Positions 48,970 to 58,358 of a DNA stretch of 64,000 nucleotides are shown in pieces. The position numbers and the translations under genes are program-made. Source of the DNA: Deinandra increscens subsp. villosa (Eukaryota > Streptophyta > Magnoliopsida > Asterales > Asteraceae); the NCBI GenBank assembly GCA_039602395.1, contig JBCNJP010000003.1, positions 18,611,237 to 18,675,236 of the forward strand, in the 5' to 3' direction. How positions within the stretch are numbered: position 1 is the first letter of the stretch; each line of letters begins with the position of its first letter. The notes below the pieces were generated by a model. The model ran no database searches and was not told where the DNA came from. It was given only the letters and a program-made list of their open reading frames with translations.

Positions 48970-49190
48970 TTTCTTGCTTTGTGTACTCGGTGATCCAACA
49001 ACCTTGTTTTCCCGGTGTAAGATTCGGTTCCTCCTGAATGTCCTTTCGATTTCTGGATCGAATAGTAGTGGTAATGATGATTATGAATTCCTAGTACGCA
49101 TGCACCTGTGAGTACCTGCACACTCACACAACCTAGTGTAAAACTGACAAACAACAGAAATAAGATAAAGAAACACACGTTGCGCACGTC

Positions 49191-49208
49191 TCCCCGGCAA
49201 CGGCGCCA
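49191..49208 (-). other. Primer-binding site of the Athila element
   Basis: On the minus strand TGGCGCCGTTGCCGGGGA follows the 5' LTR after a few bases. It is the same primer site as at 29939-29956. Confidence 0.95.
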
Positions 49209-49213
49209 AAATT

Positions 49214-50409
49214 TGACGTGATGTCGAAGTCTCACGCAAATATAAACCCAAAAACACTATATAGTTAGCGGTAAGTGGGTGTCGAACACAGGGAGATTGT
49301 GGAAGTGTGTTTAATTGTAACAAATGTAAATTACCAAACTATAAAAGTAAACGAACAGAATAATGTTTCAGTTGATTGACTATTGAATTATATTACCAAA
49401 CACCAAATTGAAATAAAATTATTAAGTTTTAACAATATGAGAAAGCGTGATCCTTCCGGTTTTCAGGTTCTGAGTTGACATCAAACTATAATTTTCAGTT
49501 AGGAAAAACCACATAGATATGGTGTATGTGTAATTGAAGAAAGTGATAAAAGAGGACAAAGTACTCGGATTGATATAATGCGAGGTTATCACTCAATGAT
49601 CATTCAACCATAACCAACCCTAGATCCCTACCCAATGAATCTCAATTGCCAATGGCACCAAGAACTTGATGGTTCAAGAAATACGATAAGTTAAGATCCA
49701 ACAATAACAATAAGTCAATTACACACAATTGCAAATAGCGTCGAACGCTTAGATTGCTATCCCAAACATAAACGAAAATTAAAGTTAATGTCAAACAAAG
49801 AACCCTACATCCGGAAGAACTCACAGAAAATTAGCCTCTCATGCTTTGTCTAATCACGAAGATGATGATTTTTGAAGCCATGATCCATCTTGATGTTATC
49901 TTGATGTTAGCTATCTTTTCCAAAACCTTTCTTCCTTGTAAAATTTGCCACAAATCGCCTCCAGTCGTCTCCCAGGGTTCCCCAATCGAAAAGTATGTCA
50001 AAAGTCCCTCAAAATAGCTCATTTAATCGAATTTACGAGTTGGGATCCGGTGCCTACCGTAAGCTACGGTTGGAACCGTAAGCCATGGTGTCCAACCATA
50101 AGCTACGGTTCAAATGAGCTGTCCTACGGTTTGCTTCTTTTGTTATTGCCTCCACCGTAAGCTACGGTTCAAACCGTAAGCTACGGTTCTCCCAATTCCA
50201 CAACTTCAAGTTTTTCATCTCTTTTATATTTCTTGCTCAACCTTTTGACCCGGTTCCTCTTATACTTCCGTATTTAACTCGTTTAGGCACCTGTAACCTG
50301 CAAACACTCGAGAAACCGCAATCATCCAAAATCATAACAATTACTATTATAACTACCTTAACCACCCGCATTTATTATCGTTAACTACTAAAATATGGTG
50401 CAACCGTCA
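49214..50409 (-). repeat. 5' LTR of the Athila element
   Basis: 1196 bp, nearly identical to the 3' LTR. AACCGTAAGCTACGGTT-type dyads lie at 50056-50188. Confidence 0.95.
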
Positions 50410-50691
50410 GCTGGAGATTGAAGAATCTTGAATTATTTACTTAATTATTATTATTTTTTTTTTAATTAAGTAGACTTGGTATTTGGTTGTTAGAGTAAGT
50501 GGGGTTTGTTCCTAATTTTTCTCCGTTTTTTATTGTTTACATTGAACCCATTTCCTATATGTAGCATTTGCATCTTTGATTGAATAATATCAGAAAACGC
50601 TTCGACAAAGAGTGTGATCAATTATAATTCTGCAAATCCTTGTTCATCATCGATAGAGTGTGCTTTCAGTTATACCATTTTCAATTAAACA
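50410..50691 (+). repeat. 3' LTR of the Copia element, second part
   Basis: It starts with the second GCTGG and continues AGATTGAAGAATCTTG as in the 5' LTR at 32905, ending TTTTCAATTAAACA. It shows more differences from the 5' LTR than the two Athila LTRs show from each other, in keeping with the nesting order. Confidence 0.9.
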
Positions 50692-51257
50692 AGCTCTTGA
50701 AATTTTATGGTTGACAACATTGAACTTCAAATTATCAGTTTTTATGCATTCAAATGTGATTTTCTGTTATCACACATGTTATATTCCGTTATAACGCAAG
50801 ACGACGTTTAAAATGTTCGTTGCTTAAATATGACGTTAAAACTTTAACGCATGACACTTTTCTGAATCAGCAATAAAAAGATCACATAAAAACAAAAAAT
50901 ATGTGATTTTATGTTTTCACGCATGTTATCTTCCGTTATCACGCATCATATATGAAAAAAGAGAACGTTAACTATTGTTCGTTTCTAAAATTTGACTTTT
51001 GAAATTTTTCACGGATGTATTGTTCCTGAATCACGCAATAACAAAGTCAATAAATTCCCCTAATACATTACATTTCATTTACAAAAAATAAGCACGAAAA
51101 AAATATTCAAACAACTACCATTCAAAAATCACGCACTATGTATAAATTAAAAAGCTTAAAAAGACGAAACGACCCTTCCGCGTCTAGAAAGAAGAAGCAA
51201 CGTGTCGGCCGCTCCTCCCCTCGCACGCAAAAACCCCTTTGTATTTGAAGTTTCACC
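50692..51257. other. Continuation of the Ulp1-gene region, no coding frame seen
   Basis: This is the original sequence to the right of the Copia insertion. It contains several ATCACGCA words, also present in the introns around 32340-32400, which supports the view that it belongs to the same unit. No exon could be recognised. Confidence 0.45.
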
Positions 51258-51277
51258 TATATATATATATATATATA

Positions 51278-51458
51278 GGGATATGATCATTTGAGAACCA
51301 ATTTGATTTGAAAACTAAAAAGAACTAATTTGAGCCAGAAATTATTTACATGTATCCCCCTTCCCATGAATTGTAGTGGTCCCCCCCCCCCCATGAAATT
51401 TGTGGTTGAGATTTAGTTCTCAAAAGTTCTCAAAACAAAAAATTCTCATTTGAACCTA

Positions 51459-51462
<4 letters not shown>
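51278..51462 (-). mobile_element. (TA)n-flanked MITE, family A, copy 3
   Basis: GGGATATGATCATTTGAGAAC to TTTGAACCTAACC between (TA)n tracts, with a C-run of about 13 inside. Confidence 0.75.
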
Positions 51463-51502
<40 letters not shown>

Positions 51503-51521
<19 letters not shown>

Positions 51522-51690
51522 GATCATTTGAGAACCAATTGGGTTTGAGAACTAAAAAGAACTAATTTGAGTCACAAGTTTATTTACATGTATCCCCCTC
51601 CCATGAATTGTAGTGGTTCCCCCTGAAATGTGTGGTTGAGATTTAGTTCTCAAAAGTTCCCAAAACAAAAAGTTCTCATTTGAACCTAAC

Positions 51691-51692
<2 letters not shown>
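51503..51692 (-). mobile_element. (TA)n-flanked MITE, family A, copy 4
   Basis: The left TA tract turns into an AG run before GGATCATTTGAGAACC; the right end is TTTGAACCTAACCC followed by (TA)n. Confidence 0.75.
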
Positions 51693-51737
<45 letters not shown>

Positions 51738-51740
<3 letters not shown>

Positions 51741-51917
51741 AGAGGATCATTTGAGAACTAATTGAGTTTGAGAACTAAAAAGAACTAATCATAGCCACTA
51801 GTTTATATATATGGAAACCCCCCCCCCTGAATTTGAATGCTCCCTCCTTGAAAATTAGTGGCCCAAATTGGTTCTCAAAAGTTCTCAAAAGAAAAAGTTC
51901 TCATTTGAACCTAACCC
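51738..51917 (-). mobile_element. (TA)n-flanked MITE, family A, copy 5
   Basis: GGGAGAGGATCATTTGAG to TTTGAACCTAACCC between TA tracts. The interior differs from copies 2-4 (it has TCATAGCCACTAG and GTGGCCCAAATTGG) and matches copy 6, so it defines a subfamily. Confidence 0.75.
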
Positions 51918-51933
51918 TATATATATATATATA

Positions 51934-52557
51934 GGGGAAGGATCCTGCGAAAACACCCTTTTTTTGTGAGAACTGCGTAAACAAATCTTAAAATCTACAT
52001 AACTTTTTCATACGTTAATATTTTTTTTTAAAATTTGCACCAAAAGTCTTAAAATTATATTATCTTCAATCCTATAAAAGTTTTAAAAAACTTAACGCTT
52101 TTTTGATTTTTTTAATAGTTTTTTGTGTGGTGCACATGTGCATCACAAAAAAAACTCATACTTTTAGTATGAGTTAATATTTTTTTTTCTTAGTCGCACC
52201 ATATGTCATATATTTCATTATTTTTTTGCGTTTTTATTGAATGATGCACATGTGCATCATACAAAAAAAAAACGCTCATACATGTGATATACATTAATAT
52301 TTTATAAAGAAATTGCACCCTAAATCTTATAGTTGTGTTATCTTTATATTTAAAGAAAAAAATAGCATTTTATAACTTTTTTTAATTATATGATGCACAT
52401 GTGCATCACACGGGAAAAAACGTTCAGTTTTTTTTTAATATATTGCTCCATATTTAAAGATAACGTAATTCTAAGACTTTTGGCGCAAATTTTATGAAAA
52501 ATCGTTAGCGTATGAAAAAGTTACGTGAGTTTTAATATGTGTTTTCGCAGGATTCTA

Positions 52558-52561
<4 letters not shown>
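51934..52561 (+). mobile_element. (TA)n-flanked MITE, family B, copy 2
   Basis: Same ends and interior as 12762-13421, with small differences. The palindrome TGCACATGTGCA occurs near 52132, 52247 and 52393. Confidence 0.8.
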
Positions 52562-52615
<54 letters not shown>

Positions 52616-52619
<4 letters not shown>

Positions 52620-52791
52620 TAGGTTCAAATGAGAACTTTTTCTTTTGAGAACTTTTGAGAACCAATTTGGGCCACTAATTTTCAAGTGGGGAGCATTCAA
52701 ATTCATGGGGGGGTTTTCCATATATATAAACTAATGGCTAAGATTAGTTCTTTTTAGTTCTGAAACCCAATTAGTTCTCAAATGATCCTCT

Positions 52792-52795
<4 letters not shown>
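52616..52795 (+). mobile_element. (TA)n-flanked MITE, family A, copy 6
   Basis: GGGTTAGGTTCAAATGAG to AATGATCCTCTCCC between long TA tracts; same subfamily as copy 5 but in the opposite orientation. Confidence 0.75.
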
Positions 52796-52826
<31 letters not shown>

Positions 52827-52829
<3 letters not shown>

Positions 52830-53589
52830 GAAGGATCAAATAAAAACAAGATCTTATTGCGAAAACACGAAAACAAATATTAAAACCTTAATAACTTCTT
52901 CATACGTTAATATTTTTTAAAAAAAATTACACCAAAAGTCTTAGAATTATGTCACCTTTAATTCTGGAAAAAAAAATTTAACAATTAAAATTTCGTGATT
53001 TTTTTATTATTGCACAGGTGCAATAATAAGTATTAATTATATTACACATGTGCAATATTAAAAAAAACGTTATTTTTTTATTTTTTTTTCTGAATTAAAG
53101 ATAACAGAATTATATAAGATTTATGGTGCAATTTTTTATCAAAAATATTAACGTATGAAAAAGTTATAGAGGTTTTAATATTATTGCACATGTGCAATAA
53201 TGGTTTTTTATTGCACATGTGCAATAATCAAAAATAAACAAAAACGTTGAAGTTTTTATTAATTTTCTCCAGAATTAAAGATAACAGAATTATAAGATTT
53301 ATGGTGCAATTTTTTATAAAAATTATTAACGTATGAGAAAGTTATAGAGGTTTTAATATTATTGCACATGTGCAATAATAATAAAAAAATATATTATTGC
53401 ACATGTGAAATTATAAAAAATAAAAAATACTTGATTTTTTAAAACAATTTTCCAGAACTAAAGATAACATAATTTTAAGGATTTTGGTGAAAAAAATTTT
53501 AAAAAATATGAACGTATGAAAAAGTTATAGAGGTTTTAATATTTGTTTTCGTGTTTTCGCAATAAAGGTTGTTTTCACATGAACCTTAC

Positions 53590-53591
<2 letters not shown>
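52827..53591 (+). mobile_element. (TA)n-flanked MITE, family D
   Basis: It starts GGGGAAGGATCAAAT and ends CATGAACCTTACCC between TA tracts. It holds about five copies of TTGCACATGTGCAA or close variants, and repeats of AAAGATAACAGAATTAT and ATGAAAAAGTTATAGAGG. Its ends resemble family B, but the interior is different. Confidence 0.7.
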
Positions 53592-53639
<48 letters not shown>

Positions 53640-53643
<4 letters not shown>

Positions 53644-56170
53644 CGGCATGGTTAGTATGCAAACCCAATCTAGTTGGGAATACTTTACAAACCCATCCAA
53701 GGGCCACAAATCAACCACATCATCAACATGCCTTATACTTATAAGGGCTTTATGGACTTTTCATCATACCTAAGAGCAAAAGGAGATGTCAATATCTGAC
53801 ACAATTCTGAACAGAAGAAAGTAAGTAGGTGGAGTGTAAATTTTCCTTTCTATATACTTTATACTATATTACTACATTACTCTTTGCATTACTTTCATTT
53901 TTTCCAATGCACCTTTTAAAATTGCTTGAAATTTTGTTTCTTTAACAAAATACGAATCATTAAATGAGACACAGGTAATTATGAAAATTCAATTAATTTA
54001 ATTAAATAAAAAGAGGGGAATGAAAACATGGAACTATAAATAACTTTTTTTAATTATGACTGGATGTTTCTACACATGCCATAAAAGGGGGGGGGGGGGA
54101 TGAAAACATGAAACTGTAATATCTTTTTAATTATGACCGGATGTGTCTACACATGCCATATATGTTCAAGTAAAAAGTTTGATGTTTACATACGTAATGA
54201 TTATGTGTGAAACATTGACTATAAATAAGAATATCTACTTCCGTTTGACGACACTAAATCGCATGTAAACATGAAAGATACTACAACATTATAAAAATTA
54301 ATTGATAATTATCAGGAATATTTAAAAACCAAAAGATTTAATGCATCATAATTATTTTTTAGGGTTACATATGAATTACTTAAAATAACTCCATCCCTAT
54401 GATTGAATAATACTTACACATGTATGCACTAAGACAAAAGTTCATGTGAAACTATGAATAAGACTTTCATATGTAGGGGTCCTATGTTTGAAGTAGAAAG
54501 GACTATATCTCAAACATTCTATATATATATTTAAATATGTAAAACTTTGTTATTACATGTGAGACTTATTTATTATCTAAAATTGATGTTTACTATGTTA
54601 GTATTATGAGGTATTACTTGTGAACTGTAGTTACATATGTAAAATAAAACTTTATAAATGTAACAATTCACAATCCAAAAACTATAGTTTTAAACTGATA
54701 ATATTAAGACAACAATGTTAAAGATGCCACAAGATTCATGGTTCTTACCAACAAAAAAAGCTTTAAAATACAAGTTTCCTAAAATGTTTCATAAGGAAAT
54801 TGAAAATCACATACATGCTTTGATTCTAGACTTCAGTAGGTTAAGGTCGGATAATAGAATTGCAGTAGCATATTTTTTACGAAGCATCTTCAGCTGTTTT
54901 TTCTTCCTCATCCCATTAGTACTAAAATGACAATCAAACACAACTTTTCTTCCCATGAACATTTCCATATGCCTCATCAGAAAAATCATATGTAATACTA
55001 CACTATTACATATGTAATGATAAAAGGTAGCAAATAATAATATTTTTTTGAAGGAAACAGTAAATATATGTAAAAGATATTGTATTTTTTTTAAAGACAT
55101 ATGATTCCCTACACATGTAATGGGGGACTGTTACATATGTATTAATAGGTTTGGCTACATATGCAAGTGTAGATTGTAATGATTAATTTGCTAATATCTT
55201 TACATATGTATATGATGCCTACATATGTATTTTTTTTTGAACGTCGAATTTGGATCATTAACGGGGACATTACACTACCCACCCGATCATCTCCAGTCTC
55301 CATCAGGAGAAAACTCACCACTTGTGAGAAAACCCCCTGGCCCAACTTGTAACCCCAATTTTTTATTTTTTTGTTACAAGTGAGACTTGAACCCATGACC
55401 TCTTGATAAGGGGTCATACACATTTGTCACTAAGCTAAGCGAGTGGGTGTATAATAACCAAAGTGTGTATATGATTCCTACATGTGTAGAAATCACAGGT
55501 TACGTGTGTCTTAATACACTATTACATATGTAAATGTTAACAAGTACATACATATGTATAAAAATAATGTACTTGTGTATTAATATTAAAAGGGCCCTCA
55601 ATATTAAAAATGTTATATGTGTCTTGATACGCTATTACATATGTAGATATAAAAGGGTTAGCAAATAATCATGTTTCTTTGGAGGCAACAATAAATAATG
55701 TATTAAAATTTTTATTTAAAAACATATGATTCCCTACATATGTAATATTCTTAATTTACAAAAAACATATGTTAGGCAAATTGTTACATACAGTATGTAG
55801 TAATACTACACTATTACACATGTAATGATAAAAGAGTTAGCAAATAATAATATATTTTTGAAGGCAACAATAAATATATGTAAAAGATATGGCTAGGAAG
55901 AGGGGTTACATATAGAAAACCAGAGTGTAAGTGAGGAGTGTGATGATTTTCTAATATATTTACATATGTATATAATTACTACATATGTTTTAAATGCCCC
56001 ATACATAAAACGAAAGTGTGTGTATGATTCCTACATGTGTAGAAATCACAGGTTACATGTGTCTTAATACACTATTACATATGTAATGATAACAAGTACA
56101 TGATACATATGTATTAAAAATAATGTACATGTGTATTAATATTAAAACAGGTTATATGTGTCTTGATAAG
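53640..56170. repeat. Intergenic region rich in the palindrome ACATATGT
   Basis: No convincing gene is present. From about 54990 the words TACATATGTA, CTACATATGT and near variants recur more than fifteen times, often after TTA or CC. Longer segments are repeated too, such as AATCACAGGTTACRTGTGTC (near 55490 and 56045) and GGTTAGCAAATAATMATG (near 55657 and 56195). These look like diverged tandem duplications of several hundred bp. A SINE is inserted at 55232-55452. Confidence 0.6.
55232..55452 (-). mobile_element. tRNA-derived SINE
   Basis: On the minus strand it starts near ACCCACTCGCTTAGCTTAGTG (A box TAGCTTAGTG) and has B box GGGTTCAAGTC about 45 nt later. A body of about 150 bp follows, ending CGACGTTCAAAAAAAAA, a poly(A) tail. 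I could not fix a target duplication because the flanks are themselves repetitive. Confidence 0.6.
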
Positions 56171-56173
56171 CAA

Positions 56174-57215
56174 TTACATATGTAGATATAAAAGGATTAG
56201 CAAATAATAATGTTTCTTTGGAGGCAACAATAAATAATCATGTTTCTTTCTCAAAGGTGTATGTTTCCATGTAGATTGCTTAGTTGGATGATATTTCTTT
56301 CTCCACTTCTGATTCATCATAATTTCAACGGAATCAACCACATGATATTCATCCAAATTTGTTTGGGCATTTGGTTCCAAAGACATCATATCATATTGTT
56401 TGGATATTGAGCATACTGAAAATAAAATAAAAAAAGATAGAAAATTGATTAGATTTTAAATAACCAAAACATATAAATAATTAGGAAAAAAATATAAATG
56501 TTTACATATGTAAGCATTATTTACTTTAAATACGGACATATGTAAATTGCATAAAAAGAATGTTTTCTGGCTTTAAATATATAACATATAAAGGCAGACA
56601 AATAATGTGAATGCATATAATGAGCCCGTGAATATAATTGTAGAAATATATGAAAATCTGTAAATTACAAAAAGAATATACGAGTATGTTAATGACAATT
56701 ACTATATAAATTACCAAATGAATCTAAAGTGTCAACATAATTGAGACTGTATGTAATACAGAATCGATGAAGACAATTTTTTTTAAAAAAATGCAATAAA
56801 TGTAAATACAGAAAGAACATAACACAAAAAACATACCTTGGAAAGAATCAACAAGATGCACGCATTCAATCTCAGGATCCTCGTTCGAAGCATCGAAAAT
56901 AGGGCATGCCGGTATATTTAGAGAATCGGGGATAAAAGTCACGGCTTTGTTCTTGGACAGATCAGTGAGAAAAACAAGAAAATGTATGAAAATAGACAAA
57001 TAACTTACATTTAGGGATAAGATAAAACCCTAGAAATTGAAAAAACAACCAAATCATGCAATTTCTAAAGAGATTGAAGCTTAAAACAAATCAGAGACTT
57101 TTTCCAATTTCTGAAATTCGCATCATCTTCTAGCAGCGTTCTTGTCTATCGAGACGTGATTGTGAACAACATGTGGTGTTCGTCACTTTTTTTCGCCTCG
57201 AATAGATCTTTAAGC
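56174..57215 (-). pseudogene. Unrecognised minus-strand gene fragment
   Basis: Candidate exons include 57215-57125 (acidic/basic frame from an ATG near 57226), 56999-56838 (VTFIPDSLNIPACPIFDASN, ending before AAG/GTATGTTTT) and 56389-56240 (SLEPNAQTNLDEYHVVD...). The composition is protein-like, and a splice donor is present at the end of the middle exon. I cannot assign a family, and completeness is doubtful. It could be the start of a transposon-carried gene. Confidence 0.3.
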
Positions 57216-57435
57216 TTTGTCTCCATGGTCTACCACAAAGAGATCGCTTCAAACAAAATAAAAATATAGAGAACAATATAACCGTGCGATGAGAGTATAT
57301 GCGATGAGAGTTTTGATGAAGCACAAAGCATTTGAAAGTTTTTTAATGGGGAGAGGTGGAACTTGGAAGAGGGAAGATGGGGGAATCTGAAATTTTTTGG
57401 ATGAAATTTTAGAGGGGATAAATGGGTAGATAGAT

Positions 57436-57537
57436 GATGTACAATCTAGTAAATGACAAAAACAAAACCAATACCCAACGTACATGTATGATTGAGTAGT
57501 ACAATCTAGTAAATGACAAAAATAAAACGAATTACCC
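57436..57537. repeat. Direct repeat of about 37 bp
   Basis: GTACAATCTAGTAAATGACAA followed by AAA(C/T)AAAAC occurs at about 57439 and again at about 57499, with near-identical continuation towards TACCCAA. Confidence 0.75.
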
Positions 57538-57599
57538 AAAGTACCCTTTAAGCTTAATAATAAATAAAAAACATTAATAAAATTAAATAAAAAATATAC

Positions 57600-58358
57600 C
57601 TTAAATCTCAACCATTGGATGATCAAGATCTAAGGTCCATATTTGGTTTTTACTCTCATTAAATGCTTGTCTGGATAAGTTGTTTTAGTTATGGCTAGAT
57701 CAACATCATTGATGATCACTTGAAGAATGAACAGAAGTGAAAATCTGGATTTCATTATTAATTATTAGTAATTGTGCAATGTAATTTTCTAATTATATAT
57801 ACATTTATGTTCTTATAGAGCAATATTTATAGATCTAAAAATGTAGCTGTGAGTTTCATACGGTTTGTTTTGATTAGTAATTGTCATAACACAAAACGTG
57901 TGAAGTTTGGTACAAAAACCTAATCAAGTGTGGTCAAATTCTATTGCATGTTTGTTAAAGACTGATTAATTGTTACGGAAGACCAAATTTCTTTTAGACC
58001 TCCAAGAAGGACCCAAATGCTGATTTTGCAAAGTAATTACAAAAAGGATTTATGTAGAAAATTGCATACAAATAAATCAGCACATGCTAGTATATAATCA
58101 ATAATGAAGAGGAGGAACCTCTCAATCGTTAACGTAGTTCAACCAACCCTATTGAGAAAGAGTTCTCTATATTCTAGAAGTTACATTAATAAATTAAGTT
58201 AGAATCAAATATTGGACTGAGCTGTTATAGATATTTTTGAACATTAAAAGCAACAGTATGTTGAAAAGAAAAAGAACTGTTTGAACTTAAGATCCACCCC
58301 TAGTTTACTTCAGAATCTAAACCAACAGAGCAATAGAAAAATATGTTAAAAGCTTCTG
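57600..58358. other. Intergenic sequence, nothing recognised
   Basis: AT-rich, without coding character on either strand. In particular there is no copy of the membrane-span exons seen at 2498-2700 and 4978-5344. Confidence 0.5.

Larger units (their letters stand above)
37329..50409 (-). mobile_element. Athila-type Ty3/gypsy element, 13.1 kb, TSD GCTGG
   Basis: LTRs of about 1.2 kb lie at both ends: the 5' LTR is 49214-50409 and the 3' LTR is 37329-38526 on the minus strand. Both run TGACGGTTGC to ATCACGTCA on their own strand. A perfect GCTGG duplication flanks the unit (37324-37328 and 50410-50414). The order is primer site, gag, protease, RT, RNase H, integrase, a 1-kb spacer, a 3' ORF, a purine tract, then the LTR. 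The LTRs differ at only a few percent of positions by eye, so the insertion is fairly recent. Seven premature stops and about four frameshifts are described in the domain entries. Confidence 0.95.
32844..50691 (+). mobile_element. Copia element, 3' LTR split by the Athila element
   Basis: 5' LTR 32844-33195, primer site 33198-33210, gag-pol to 37257, and 3' LTR in two parts, 37261-37328 and 50410-50691. The outer flanks are AACTC (32839-32843) and AGCTC (50692-50696), a 5-bp duplication with one mismatch. Without the Athila insertion it is about 4.8 kb, a normal full-length Copia size. Stops and frameshifts throughout pol show it is inactive. Confidence 0.9.

Noticed and set aside
53588..53645. 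Coding frames with IYIYIY repeats around TA tracts
   Set aside because: They are translations of (TA)n microsatellites.
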